Assembly (NCBI GenBank): GCA_045613305.1
Contig: JAZLAU010000028.1
Span: 151,546 to 215,545, forward strand
Direction: 5' to 3'
DNA length: 64,000 nt
Source: SFTJ01 sp045613305
Lineage (GTDB): Bacteria > Bacteroidota > Bacteroidia > Bacteroidales > Muribaculaceae
Part shown: one piece after another, positions 1 through 8,266 of the stretch
Layout of the letters: the number at the start of each line of letters is the position of its first letter
Numbering within the stretch: the stretch's first letter is position 1
Program-made: the position numbers and the translations under genes
Notes under the pieces: generated by a model
Told to the model about the DNA's origin: nothing
Databases searched by the model: none
The model's input: only the letters and a program-made list of their open reading frames with translations

Positions 1-1
1 T

Positions 2-949
2 ATTGATAAAGGCGAATATGAAAAAGCGTCGGAATTTCTCAACTATGCTATGCCAAGATGGTCTGTTAATGACATTAAATGGTATAATGTACTTAATGAG
101 TTCGGAAGAAGAAACACGAATGCTGCAGCTTTAAGTCCAGACGGGAAATATCTTGCCACCGGGTCATATGATAATACTGCCATTTTGTGGGAAGTGTCGA
201 GCGGTGACTCGATAATGAGTTTCAAGGGGCATAATAGATGTGTAAACTCGGTATCATTTAGTCCAGACGGGAAATATCTTGCCACCGGGTCAAATGATGA
301 CACGGCCATTTTGTGGGAAGTGTCGAGCGGTGACACGATAAGGAGTTTCAAGGGGCATATTAATGATGTAAACTCCGTGTCATTTAGCCCAGACGGGAAA
401 TATCTTGCCACCGGGTCATATGATAATACGGCCATTTTGTGGGAAGTATCGAGCGGTGACTCGATAATGAGTTTCAATGGGCATAGTAATGGTGTAAACT
501 CGGTGTCATTTAGTCTAGATGGGAAATATCTTGCCACCGGGTCATCTGATAATACAGCCATTTTGTGGGAAGTATTGAGCGGTGACTCGATAATGAGTTT
601 CAAGGGGCATAATAGAGGTGTAACCTCGGTGTCATTTAGTCCAGACGGGAAATATGTTATTACTAATTCCGGCAGCGAAACAAAACTATGGGGCTCGAAT
701 AATGAATTTGTGCAAAAATCACAAACTGCTTTGTTGACTGATGGTGATAAGGTGAAAATAGTTTTTAATTGCGAAAAGTGGAAATATTTTATTTACCTTC
801 TGATTATATGCGTTTTGTCGTTGGTCGTAGTGTGTACTCTATGGCCGCAAAAGGCTATGGAAAAATTTAAACTTTTTCGGAAGATATGTAGGCAAAAGTA
901 TGTGCACGTTAAAGGTGAAATTTTGAGATTATTTGTGCGTAAACAATAA
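2..949 (+). CDS. Partial TPR/WD40-repeat membrane protein (5' end outside window)
   Basis: The frame is open to the left edge: residues before the first internal ATG (position 50) read IDKGEYEKASEFLNYAMPRW, which resembles the end of a TPR helix pair, so the gene starts outside the window. Five WD40 blades follow, each with an SPDGKYLATGS-type strand and an ILWEV strand at exactly 42-residue spacing; the last blade is degenerate (TKLWGSNNEF). A hydrophobic segment (YFIYLLIICVLSLVVVCTLW) follows the blades, then a short basic tail. Fewer than seven blades are visible, so the propeller needs upstream blades, is open, or closes by oligomerisation. A scaffold or sensing role with the PP2C gene downstream is inference. 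The fold call is firm; the function is unknown. Confidence 0.85.
   Translation: MDKGEYEKASEFLNYAMPRWSVNDIKWYNVLNEFGRRNTNAAALSPDGKYLATGSYDNTAILWEVSSGDSIMSFKGHNRCVNSVSFSPDGKYLATGSNDDTAILWEVSSGDTIRSFKGHINDVNSVSFSPDGKYLATGSYDNTAILWEVSSGDSIMSFNGHSNGVNSVSFSLDGKYLATGSSDNTAILWEVLSGDSIMSFKGHNRGVTSVSFSPDGKYVITNSGSETKLWGSNNEFVQKSQTALLTDGDKVKIVFNCEKWKYFIYLLIICVLSLVVVCTLWPQKAMEKFKLFRKICRQKYVHVKGEILRLFVRKQ
134..655 (+). repeat. 126-bp in-frame tandem repeat encoding WD40 blades
   Basis: The string agtccagacgggaaatat or a close variant recurs with first bases at 134, 260, 386, 512 and 638, exactly 126 bp apart. The intervening DNA is also nearly identical, including synonymous positions. Such DNA-level identity indicates recent unequal duplication or gene conversion of blades. 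Confidence 0.9.
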
Positions 950-969
950 AGATTGAGATTTATCATTGC

Positions 970-1015
970 TACACCCATGTGAGAATTGGCTTTAGGCAGA
1001 ACTTGCATGGGTGTA
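970..1015 (+). terminator. Possible terminator hairpin after the WD40 gene
   Basis: TACACCCATG (970-979) and CATGGGTGTA (1006-1015) form a perfect 10-bp stem with a 26-nt loop, 21 bases after the WD40 stop. The following tract (tttgcattttc) is only moderately T-rich, so this could also be an mRNA 3'-end structure. Confidence 0.35.
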
Positions 1016-1066
1016 TTTGCATTTTCAAGATTAGCAATTAGGGGTGGAATTTTTTTTGGGGGGGGA

Positions 1067-1099
1067 TTTGGTGATTTGGGAATTAATGTTGTATATTTG
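1067..1099 (+). promoter_or_regulatory. Bacteroidetes-type promoter for the PP2C gene
   Basis: TTTG (1067-1070), a 21-nt spacer and TATATTTG (1092-1099) match the Bacteroidetes -33 TTTG / -7 TAnnTTTG arrangement. The predicted start near 1105 leaves a leader of about 100 nt before the ATG at 1208. An internal start would let the phosphatase be expressed apart from the WD40 gene. Confidence 0.5.
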
Positions 1100-1207
1100 C
1101 TTTGAAGTATGAATAAATGGGCGGCGGATGATGCGCTGCTGAAGTTATGCTCGGGCTGTGTGCCCGGATGCTGAATTTAGAAAATGAAAAAACTGGGAGG
1201 AAAATGT

Positions 1208-1894
1208 ATGAAAATCCGAAGTGAAGTAATAAGCAAGGCAGGCCGTAGGACTAACAATGAGGACTATAGCTGCATATGGGCTGAAACACTCGATGACAGG
1301 TGGTTTGGCATAATTTGCGATGGAATGGGAGGCCATGCCATGGGCGAAACGGCGAGCCGTATAGTGGGGAATGCTATGTTTGGCTATTGGCTTGACACTA
1401 AGAATATTATCGACTCTGAGCCAAAGGTGATGCTGGCGTGCGAGGATGCGTTTAACAGGCTCAGGGAATTTTCAATTATGATACGCGTTCCTGAAATGGG
1501 CACAACGATGGTGATGGCGAGCATCGATAAGGATGTTCTCACCGTGGGCCACTTGGGCGATAGCCGTTGCTATGTGCAGCGTCCGGGCGAGGGCGTGGTG
1601 TATCAGACTGCCGACCATGTGAGTTTGAGTTTTGGCTTTGAGGTTGTGACTAAGTGCTTCTTCTCGAGCAATGGCCATGTGCCTGACCCTGATGTGGTGC
1701 AGATGAAGGTGAAGCCCGGCGACCGCATACTGCTTTGCAGCGACGGGGTGTATAAGTGCATTCCGCCTGATGTGCTTCTTGGCCGTATGATGGACGACAA
1801 GCCGTTGCGTGAGATTCTTGATGTGCTCGACTTGATGTGCGAAAAATATAGCGACGACAATTACACTGCCATCTTGGCGGAGGTGATGGAGTGA
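1208..1894 (+). CDS. PP2C-family Ser/Thr protein phosphatase
   Basis: Predicted metal-dependent phosphatase that removes phosphate from Ser/Thr residues in the cytoplasm. PP2C motifs appear in order: RRTNNEDY near the N-terminus, DGMGGHAMGETAS (metal-binding Asp), GTTMVMA, VGHLGDSRCYV, LLCSDGVYKCI and a terminal DDNYTAIL. At 228 residues it is a normal bare PP2C domain with no membrane segment. I chose the ATG at 1208 over the one at 1184 because GGGAGG sits 7 bases before it and the first conserved residues (MKIRSEVISKAG) begin there. Such phosphatases usually oppose a Ser/Thr kinase; none lies in the window, though one could lie to the left. The substrate is unknown. Confidence 0.9.
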   Translation: MKIRSEVISKAGRRTNNEDYSCIWAETLDDRWFGIICDGMGGHAMGETASRIVGNAMFGYWLDTKNIIDSEPKVMLACEDAFNRLREFSIMIRVPEMGTTMVMASIDKDVLTVGHLGDSRCYVQRPGEGVVYQTADHVSLSFGFEVVTKCFFSSNGHVPDPDVVQMKVKPGDRILLCSDGVYKCIPPDVLLGRMMDDKPLREILDVLDLMCEKYSDDNYTAILAEVME

Positions 1895-1904
1895 CCGTGG
1901 GAAA

Positions 1905-2008
1905 AGGCGGCGTGTGTGGCTGCGAAAAAGGGGCGGCGCACAATGCTAAAAGGTCGGCGGCGTGTGGCCCGAAAAAGGTCGGCGTGTTGTGGCTGCGAAA
2001 AAACACAG
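1905..2008. repeat. GC-rich degenerate direct repeat downstream of PP2C
   Basis: Variants of a ggcggcgtgtggctgcgaaaa unit occur about three times between the PP2C stop and the next gene. The unit contrasts with the AT-rich surroundings, and no ORF is supported across it. Confidence 0.45.
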
Positions 2009-2050
2009 AATATTTTAATTAAATAACAAACTATAAACAGAAAAAAAAGT

Positions 2051-3190
2051 ATGAAAACAGAAAATTTGGTGAAGCGATTTTTTAGTGCTTGCTGGGATTT
2101 GGTTAAGCAGTTTTATGAATTTTGCCTTGAAGCAGTGGCGAAGTTTACTTGGCCATGGTTGGCTAAGTTGGTGGATAGCACAGTGAAGTTTGCTGTGATG
2201 GTGGCGCTGTGGTGTGTGGTTTTTTTATGTGCTGAATTTGGATGGGAGATTATCGAAAATGAAGTGCTTATCTACGAAAGACCGTATAAGACAACCGCTT
2301 TGAGTGAGAATGTTATGGCAGAGTGGTTTTATACTCGAGGCGGTAAAATTGAAATCTCAATTGTGGATAAGAAGAGCGACGAAGTGAAACTCGAACATGT
2401 TGATTGGGTGATAACCTCGAGCCGCGGCGACTCGTTGGCCGTGTATAAGAAGCACGGCAAGAGCGGTTACATTAATCGCTATACGGGCGAAGTGACTATT
2501 CCGGCGCAGTTTGACAAGGCATGGCTGTTTGCCGAAGACTATGCTGCAGTGGAAGATGACGGATATTTGCAGATAATTGACCGTAGCGGCAAAATATTGG
2601 CCGGTAAAGAGAAAAAACTCGTAAAGACCGATTCAGAGCCGATGTTTAAAAATGGGCATATGATTGTAGAGTCGGCCGAAACCCAAAAGTTGGGAGTGGT
2701 GAATCACAAGGGCGAGTGGGCGTTGACACCAGATTACGACCGCTTGCGTCGTGACACCGGTGGCTTGTATCTTGTGAAAAGGGACGGAAAATATGGATTG
2801 TTTTCGGCTGAATTAGACACCTTGCAGACTGTCGACAAAAAGGAAATACAAATTCTTGATGAAAATGCGGTTGCAGTGCAATATGAAGATCGTTCGACCA
2901 AACTTTTCGACTTTAAAGGAAATGTTTTGGTTGATAATTGGGTTGAATACGCAGAAAATCTTTATTATGACCAAACAGATAACCATTACGATGACAAAGT
3001 GAAGGCTCCATGCAAGTCATATAGCGTGTTCAACAGGTGTGGCCTTATGAGTGCCGACGGCCGTACGTTAACTAAGCCTATCTTTGTCAGAATAGATGCA
3101 CTAACTCCCGACCTCTATATGTGTTACCCTTATGGAGTTTATAACAGTAAAGGTCAATTAGTGAGCGGAAAAATAGTGAAGCAGCCTTAA
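2051..3190 (+). CDS. Membrane-anchored WG-repeat protein
   Basis: 379 residues. An N-terminal cytoplasmic stretch of about 45 residues is followed by one membrane span (KFAVMVALWCVVFLCAEFG). The rest is built from WG-type repeats such as SGYINRYTGEVTIPAQFD, GYLQIIDRSGKIL, LGVVNHKGEWALTPDYD and CGLMSADGRTLTKPIF, a beta-rich repeat common in Bacteroidetes envelope proteins and thought to bind ligands or partners. The gene follows PP2C on the same strand with a 156-bp gap and ends at a strong terminator. Partner and ligand cannot be read from sequence. A signalling role with the WD40 and PP2C neighbours is inferred only from adjacency. Confidence 0.75.
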   Translation: MKTENLVKRFFSACWDLVKQFYEFCLEAVAKFTWPWLAKLVDSTVKFAVMVALWCVVFLCAEFGWEIIENEVLIYERPYKTTALSENVMAEWFYTRGGKIEISIVDKKSDEVKLEHVDWVITSSRGDSLAVYKKHGKSGYINRYTGEVTIPAQFDKAWLFAEDYAAVEDDGYLQIIDRSGKILAGKEKKLVKTDSEPMFKNGHMIVESAETQKLGVVNHKGEWALTPDYDRLRRDTGGLYLVKRDGKYGLFSAELDTLQTVDKKEIQILDENAVAVQYEDRSTKLFDFKGNVLVDNWVEYAENLYYDQTDNHYDDKVKAPCKSYSVFNRCGLMSADGRTLTKPIFVRIDALTPDLYMCYPYGVYNSKGQLVSGKIVKQP

Positions 3191-3219
3191 GGCATTGAAA
3201 AGCCGCAGAGAAGAATATT

Positions 3220-3257
3220 CGGGTGGTTGGGAAAATCCCAGCCTCCCGATTTTTTTT
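3220..3257 (+). terminator. Rho-independent terminator of the left cluster
   Basis: CGGGTGGTTGGGA (3220-3232) pairs with TCCCAGCCTCCCG (3236-3248), a 13-bp stem with one mismatch, one G-T pair and an AAA loop. A run of eight T (3250-3257) follows. It lies 30 bases after the WG-protein stop. Confidence 0.85.
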
Positions 3258-3276
3258 GTCCAGCCACCGGGGAGGC

Positions 3277-3400
3277 ATGCTGGTGCTGAAGGATGCTTCG
3301 AGAATGCTGGTGCTGGAAGGATGCTTTGCGAATGCTGCTCGCTGGCAGATGCTTTGATAATGCTGGTGCTGAAGGATGCTCCAGAGAGTGCTGGTGCCAA
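3277..3400. repeat. 27-28 bp imperfect tandem repeat, non-coding region
   Basis: Units beginning atgctggtgctgaaggatgct start near 3277, 3304, 3332, 3360 and 3388 with 27-28 bp spacing and several substitutions. The region lies between two convergent transcription units. A frame runs through it, but its only start is TTG and the product is low-complexity, so I treat it as non-coding. The rest of 3401-3576 shows nothing I can name. Confidence 0.7.
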
Positions 3401-3576
3401 AAGTACCAATATTAACATGCCCGCCGCTGATGGTCAGCAACTTACACGCCCAGGTTCCCCCAAATCAAGAATCACTTAGCAAACAATTCCTTTAGAGTAG
3501 TGAAATATGGCCGGTAACTTTCATCTCCTTTGCCATAAAGGTTTAGTTCATGAATGTCGAACCCTGTGCGGGGGGC

Positions 3577-4152
3577 TTAGAAGTCTTTGCAGATTTCGGT
3601 GCCTTGGGCTATGGCTTGGCTGATGCGTTGCTCTATCTGCTCGGGGGTGCTGTAGTCGATGTTTTGTGCGGCTACGGTGATTACATCGCCGAGTCCCCAA
3701 AGGTAACTGATGGCTTTGATGTAAGGGGTGGCTTGTTCGAGGGGGTGTCCGGTGGGGATGTCCATGCCGCGGGTGGTGATGTAGAGCACTTTTTGGCATT
3801 TGCAAAGGCCGTAGCAGTGGGTGGCGTCGCTATTGAAGGTGACGCCGAAGAGCGACATGTTTTCGATAAACACCTTTAGCGCGCTCGGAAAACTCATGTC
3901 CCAAAACGGAGCGGCGATGACCAGTCGGCTGGCTTGTGCTATGCGTCGCGCTATCTGCACATACTCCTCGGGAACGATGCCCTGGCTGCGGTCGTTGAGA
4001 ATGGAGTTGTTGACGGTGGGGTATGTGGTGTTGGTGATGCTGATGGTTTCTATTTGGTAGCGGTTGGCGAGTTGGCCAATCAGAGCGTCGGCAATCTGCT
4101 TGGTGCGAGAGCCTTGGCGCATGCAGGCATCGATGAATATGAGTTGTTCCAT
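3577..4152 (-). CDS. FMN-dependent NAD(P)H oxidoreductase, AzoR-like flavodoxin fold
   Basis: 191 residues, the usual size for AzoR/NQO-type flavoproteins, which reduce quinones, azo compounds or nitro compounds with NAD(P)H. The N-terminal strand LIFIDACMRQGSRT provides the phosphate-binding loop for FMN. The central APFWDMSFPSALKVFIENM matches the 'P-x-(W/Y)-(N/D)-(F/M)-x-x-P-x-x-(L)-K' flavin site of AzoR, and TRGMDIPTGHP corresponds to the later isoalloxazine-contact region. It is the last of three minus-strand redox genes, 37 bp after the PanE-like gene. The physiological electron acceptor is unknown. Confidence 0.75.
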   Translation of the reverse strand: MEQLIFIDACMRQGSRTKQIADALIGQLANRYQIETISITNTTYPTVNNSILNDRSQGIVPEEYVQIARRIAQASRLVIAAPFWDMSFPSALKVFIENMSLFGVTFNSDATHCYGLCKCQKVLYITTRGMDIPTGHPLEQATPYIKAISYLWGLGDVITVAAQNIDYSTPEQIEQRISQAIAQGTEICKDF

Positions 4153-4189
4153 ATGGTGTTTTTTTGATTAGTGGAAAGGCCGGGGATGT

Positions 4190-5194
4190 TTATTTGAAAT
4201 ATTTTAGGTTGCTGAACGAGGGCTTGAGTGTGCCTTGTTCGATTTTATGTATAATTTCCACTACGCGGTCGTTGGCCGGTGTTGGGCAGCCAACCTTTCG
4301 GCCGAAGTCCGACACAGCGCCATTGATGGCGTCTACTTCGGTGAGTTTGCCCTTCTCGAGGTCTTGCAGCATGCTCGCCTTTAGGTTGGCGTGCTTGCGA
4401 ATGGCAATAGGGATGATGAAGAACGAGAAGGCACGCTTAAGCGGGCTGGAGTAGTCGAGCAGTTTTACGATGTCTTTTCCTTGCACCGGCTCGATGCGAA
4501 TGCCGGCGGTGCGGCACACGTCGATGCACTCCTTGATGAGGAGTTGCACAATGCGTCGCGACTCTTTAGGCTGTGCAGCCTGGCCGAATGTGCAGCCGAG
4601 CACGGCGCTCATGCCCGAGAAAGCGGCGTTGATGAGGAGTTTGCTCCATCGGGTGCCGATGAAGTTTTCTTCGACGTCGACAGTGCCCATGAGTTGGAGC
4701 AGGCGTTTCACTTCGTCGAAGTGCTTGCTTCGCTGCGGCGAGATGGTGCCGAGCGAAAACGACAGCGCATCGGGGTGGCTGGTGAGTTCGCACACGCCCG
4801 GCGAGAGCAGAGTGGCGCCCCAAGCCACTGTGCATCCGAGCACCCGTTCAGGGCCGAGAATGTCGGCAATGAGCATTTCCGGCAGACCGTTTTGGAAGGT
4901 TACGAGCACTCCGTCGGGGGCAAGGAAGGGCTTGAGCATCTGCACCACTTCGGGGTTGTGCTGCTGCTTGGTCATAAGGAAAATTATGTCGTAGGTGCCG
5001 CTCATTTCTTGAGGCGTGTAGGCCACTACGGGTTGAGTGAATTGCACCGTGCCCACCACTTGTGCGCCTGTGGTGCTAAGGGCTTCGATGTGAGCCTTGT
5101 TGCGGTTGATGAGTTCGATAGGCGCTCCGGCCTTGCTGATGAATGCTCCGAGAATTGTGCCTAATGAACCGGCACCGTAGATGGCTGTACGCAT
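4190..5194 (-). CDS. Ketopantoate reductase family protein (PanE/ApbA-like)
   Basis: 334 residues. The N-terminal Rossmann motif GAGSLGTILGAFISKAG binds NADP(H), and NRNKAHIEALSTTG follows as in the family. ImportantTQNGLPEMLIADILG-like segments (FQNGLPEML) and WSKLLINAAFSGMSAVLGCT match the helical C-terminal domain, where a conserved Lys and Asn contact ketopantoate. PanE converts 2-dehydropantoate to pantoate in coenzyme A synthesis, but many family members have other 2-ketoacid substrates. No other pantothenate gene lies nearby, so I leave the symbol blank. It sits between two other oxidoreductase genes on the same strand. Confidence 0.75.
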   Translation of the reverse strand: MRTAIYGAGSLGTILGAFISKAGAPIELINRNKAHIEALSTTGAQVVGTVQFTQPVVAYTPQEMSGTYDIIFLMTKQQHNPEVVQMLKPFLAPDGVLVTFQNGLPEMLIADILGPERVLGCTVAWGATLLSPGVCELTSHPDALSFSLGTISPQRSKHFDEVKRLLQLMGTVDVEENFIGTRWSKLLINAAFSGMSAVLGCTFGQAAQPKESRRIVQLLIKECIDVCRTAGIRIEPVQGKDIVKLLDYSSPLKRAFSFFIIPIAIRKHANLKASMLQDLEKGKLTEVDAINGAVSDFGRKVGCPTPANDRVVEIIHKIEQGTLKPSFSNLKYFK

Positions 5195-5283
5195 ATTGCT
5201 TGTGTGAGGTTATGTTTTTTTATGTGATGTTTTGTCAGGGTTTTTTATGTATAGAGAGTGAGCGCCGAGCGTGGCGGCGGGGG

Positions 5284-5952
5284 TTACACCTTGTAGCGCG
5301 CCCAGATGGTTTGCCCCATTTGCTGCAGGTGAGTGAGCGTGAGTTTCACCGGCGGCACATGGGCTGGCAGCCCGTCGAAAGCCGCCGCCATTCCTGCGCG
5401 AGCGTCGATGCCCGGGCACCACATCATGCTCACCTCGTCGATGAGTCCGGCGTTGAGAAAGGCAGCGTTGATGTTTCCGCCGCCTGTGAGGCTAATGCGG
5501 TCGATGGCAAATTCGTCGGAAAGGATTTCCAAAGCGCGAGGCAGATTGATGCCCTCGTTGCCGCAGGCAATCCAAGAGATGTGCTGCTTAGAGAGCGTTT
5601 CGTGATATTGCTTAGGGCATTGCTCAGAAGTTATTACCAGCAGCGGCAGCCCGTCGAACTGGTGTTGCGGCCAGCGCAGGCGTCCCATGGTGTCGATGGC
5701 AATGAGGTATCCCTTAGCCGTGATGGCCTTGAAGAAATCTTCTTGGCCTATAGGGTCGGGGCTTGAGGGCACGAAAGGTTCGGGCAGAGCATAGTGCATC
5801 TGCATGGTCACTCGTCCCATGAGCGTAGAAGGGCAGTTGAGTTGCTGCAAAGCGTCGTAGTATTCGTTACCCGATTCGATTTGTTCGGTCACATCGCAGT
5901 CGATTCTGCCGTCGAGCAGCGACATCATGTGGCAAATAATGTAAGGCTTCAT
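5284..5952 (-). CDS. RibD C-terminal / dihydrofolate-reductase-fold reductase
   Basis: 222 residues. The family is suggested by KPYIICHMMSLLDGRID at the N-terminus (usually 'S-x-D-G-(R/K)' after the first strand), the central STLMGRVTMQMHY, the NADPH-loop-like RISLTGGGNINAAFL, and a C-terminal hydrophobic strand. RibD reductase domains reduce a 5-aminouracil ribosyl phosphate in riboflavin synthesis. Stand-alone versions like this lack the deaminase domain, and most have no known substrate. The longer frame back to 5973 begins with TTG; I chose the ATG at 5952 because the predicted promoter at 5979-6009 would start transcription near 5972. Confidence 0.7.
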   Translation of the reverse strand: MKPYIICHMMSLLDGRIDCDVTEQIESGNEYYDALQQLNCPSTLMGRVTMQMHYALPEPFVPSSPDPIGQEDFFKAITAKGYLIAIDTMGRLRWPQHQFDGLPLLVITSEQCPKQYHETLSKQHISWIACGNEGINLPRALEILSDEFAIDRISLTGGGNINAAFLNAGLIDEVSMMWCPGIDARAGMAAAFDGLPAHVPPVKLTLTHLQQMGQTIWARYKV

Positions 5953-5978
5953 GGCAATAAAAGTTTGTAACAATAAAG

Positions 5979-6009
5979 CAAATGTACACTATTTTTGCGA
6001 CAAAGCCAA
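5979..6009 (-). promoter_or_regulatory. Promoter for the three redox genes
   Basis: On the minus strand TTG (6009-6007), a 20-nt spacer and TACATTTG (5986-5979) match the Bacteroidetes consensus. Transcription would start about 20 bases before the ATG at 5952 and could run through all three genes, whose gaps are 89 and 37 bp. Confidence 0.5.
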
Positions 6010-6059
6010 GCCGAGCGAGCCGAAAACCGAAAGTTTAGTCCGGGCAGAGGTGTGAGCGC

Positions 6060-7163
6060 TTAAGCTTGTTTTTTGTAGGTTAGGGCCGCGAGAATGTTGA
6101 AGACCAAGGCAAAAACTCCCAAAGCGGCAAAGTTATGCCATAATTCGATTACCGAAGCCCCCTTGAGATAAACCGAGCGAAGAATGTCGACAAAATATCG
6201 AGGCGGCAAAATGAGCGTTACGCGCTGTGCCCATTCGGGCATGGAGTCGATGGGCGTGAGTAGTCCGCTCATGAGCATGAATGTCATCACGAAGAAGAAC
6301 ATCACAAACATGCCTTGCTGCATGGTGTCGGAGAAATTGGCAATTGTGAGGCTGAATCCTGAAATGGTGAGGATAAACAGCGCCGCGCCAAAGTAGATGG
6401 CGGCGATAGAGCCCACAGGTGTTAATCCGTAGACCAAACGCGCCACTATCATGGCCACCGTGAGCACAAACAGGCCAATAATCCAGTAGGGCACGAGTTT
6501 AGAGAGCGTGAAAGTGAATCGCGACACAGGAGTGACATTGATTTGCTCGATGGTGCCACTTTCTTTTTCGCCCACAATGCTCAGCGCCGGCAAGAATCCG
6601 CAAATGAGGATGAAAAGGATTATCATCAGCGCCGGAATCATGTAGTGGCGGTAGTTGAGCGTAGGGTTATAACGGTTTTCGATGGTTATTACTTCGGAAA
6701 GCGAAGACGGGGCCCTCTCGCTGCTGAGTTCGGCCAGCGAACGGGCAATGGTTTGCACCACATATTGCATTCCGATGCCGCCTTTAGTGGCATTGACAGC
6801 GTTAGCCGCGATGCTGATGCGCTTGGCGTGAGCAACCGAAAGGCATTGCTCGAAATCGTCGGGAATCTGCACTATGACGTCGATTTCACCCTTTTCGAGG
6901 GCAGTGATGGCTTCGCTATAGTGAGAGGTGGCGCTTGCCAGCGTGAGATAAGGCGATGCGCTGATGTGCGATGCGATGCGGTTGGAGGTTGACGAGTGGT
7001 CGAGGTCGACAATCGCCACGTTGACGTTTCGCACGTCCATAGTGGCTACCAACGGCAAAATGAGCATCACCAAGATGGGGAATGCAATGATGAGCCGCGG
7101 CAAGAACGAGTTGCGGCGAATTTGCAAGAACTCCTTTTGTATAAGCACTTTAAATCGATGCAT
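6060..7163 (-). CDS. ABC-2 type permease, YbhR/YbhS-like (second permease)
   Basis: 367 residues, close to the size of E. coli YbhR and YbhS. One N-terminal membrane helix (LIIAFPILVMLILPLVATM) is followed by a large extracytoplasmic domain of about 130 residues. Five more helices lie in the C-terminal half, including the conserved GEKESGTIEQINVTPVSRF coupling region seen in ABC-2 exporters. The ATG at 7163 lies 4 bp after the preceding permease stop; the longer frame begins with TTG and would overlap that gene. It is the last gene of the export operon. It should pair with the other permease to form the inner-membrane channel of a tripartite exporter; the cargo is unknown. Confidence 0.85.
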   Translation of the reverse strand: MHRFKVLIQKEFLQIRRNSFLPRLIIAFPILVMLILPLVATMDVRNVNVAIVDLDHSSTSNRIASHISASPYLTLASATSHYSEAITALEKGEIDVIVQIPDDFEQCLSVAHAKRISIAANAVNATKGGIGMQYVVQTIARSLAELSSERAPSSLSEVITIENRYNPTLNYRHYMIPALMIILFILICGFLPALSIVGEKESGTIEQINVTPVSRFTFTLSKLVPYWIIGLFVLTVAMIVARLVYGLTPVGSIAAIYFGAALFILTISGFSLTIANFSDTMQQGMFVMFFFVMTFMLMSGLLTPIDSMPEWAQRVTLILPPRYFVDILRSVYLKGASVIELWHNFAALGVFALVFNILAALTYKKQA

Positions 7164-7167
7164 AGCG

Positions 7168-8262
7168 TTATTCGAGTTTGTCGTTAAACTTGCGGAGCGA
7201 CACGGCAATAAGAACCACTGCCATTCCGAACAGAATTACACAGTTTTGCCACACTTCGGCAATAGGAGCCCCCTGAATCATCATTTTTCGCACCGCGTCG
7301 ATGTACCAACGAGCCGGAACGATGCAAGAAATTGCCTGGAAAATGTCGGGCAGGTTTTCGATGGGGAACAGCATTCCCGAAAGCATCAGGATGGGCATCA
7401 TCATCACCACGGCCGATATGAGCAGCGCCGCCACTTGAGTGCGAGCGATGGTAGAAACCAGCAGCCCGAGCGCCAGCGAAAGTATAAGGTAGAGCAACGA
7501 CAGAGCGAAAATGCCGCTCACGCCGCCCGTCATGGGCACATGAAGCAGATATCGCGCCAAGAGCAGTATGATGATGAGCACAATGCAAGAAATGGCAAAG
7601 TAAGGCACCATTTTGGCAAAAATGATTTTCACCGGTCGCACGGGCGACACAAGGAGCACCTCCATAGTGCCCGACTCCTTTTCGCGCACAATCGACACCG
7701 AAGTCATGAGCGCGCATACAAGGATGAAAATTAGTCCCATTATGCCCGGCACGAAGTTGTAGGCGCTCTTCATTTGCGGGTTGAAGAGCATGCGAGTTTC
7801 AAAGAGGCTTTGCTGTGACGCCGAGCCAAGAAACACGTTTTGCAGATAAACCGCCGCCGAGTTGGCCGTGTTGACATTAGAAGCGTCGAGAATGATTCGG
7901 ATGAGAGGTTCGTTGACCGCACCCGAATTGCGTAGAGCCAGTTGACGGTCGAAGTCGGGTTGAAACACCACCACGGCGCTCACCTTGCCCGACCGCAAGA
8001 GTGCGTCGGCTTGGTGCATGGGTATGAATCCGCAAAAAGTGAAATATTCGTTTTCCGAGAGGCGTTGCACCGCATCGTTGATTGCGTCGGAGCGTTGAGG
8101 CGCCACCACGGCCACGTTGATGTTGTTGACCTCGGTAGAAATGGCAAATCCAAACAGCGTCATGAGCATGACCGGGATGAGCATCACCACCAGCATGGTG
8201 CGCTTGTCGCGGAGTATGTGCAGCGATTCCTTCTTGACAAAAGAGCCGAAATTTTGGTTCAT
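7168..8262 (-). CDS. ABC-2 type permease, YbhR/YbhS-like (first permease)
   Basis: 364 residues. The topology matches the next gene: one N-terminal helix (MLVVMLIPVMLMTLFGFAI), a periplasmic domain, then five helices with the REKESGTMEVLLVSPVRP coupling segment and the family signature near LSGMLFPIENLPDIFQ. I chose ATG 8262 because it starts 4 bp after the upstream ATPase stop and follows an AGAGGAGA ribosome-binding site; the longer frame would run 65 bp into the ATPase gene. The two permeases are paralogues that probably form a heterodimer. Known relatives export drugs or toxic organic molecules. Confidence 0.85.
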   Translation of the reverse strand: MNQNFGSFVKKESLHILRDKRTMLVVMLIPVMLMTLFGFAISTEVNNINVAVVAPQRSDAINDAVQRLSENEYFTFCGFIPMHQADALLRSGKVSAVVVFQPDFDRQLALRNSGAVNEPLIRIILDASNVNTANSAAVYLQNVFLGSASQQSLFETRMLFNPQMKSAYNFVPGIMGLIFILVCALMTSVSIVREKESGTMEVLLVSPVRPVKIIFAKMVPYFAISCIVLIIILLLARYLLHVPMTGGVSGIFALSLLYLILSLALGLLVSTIARTQVAALLISAVVMMMPILMLSGMLFPIENLPDIFQAISCIVPARWYIDAVRKMMIQGAPIAEVWQNCVILFGMAVVLIAVSLRKFNDKLE

Positions 8263-8266
8263 GTTA

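Noticed and set aside
43..603. Minus-strand frame opposite the WD40 repeats
   Set aside because: Its apparent internal repeats mirror the 126-bp coding repeat on the other strand; it is a shadow.
3195..3479. Plus-strand frame of 94 codons after the WG gene
   Set aside because: Its only start is TTG, it spans a terminator and a degenerate tandem repeat, and the product is low-complexity.
4391..5164. Long plus-strand frame opposite the ketopantoate-reductase-like gene
   Set aside because: The product is His- and Glu-rich without motifs, while the minus strand has a clear Rossmann enzyme.
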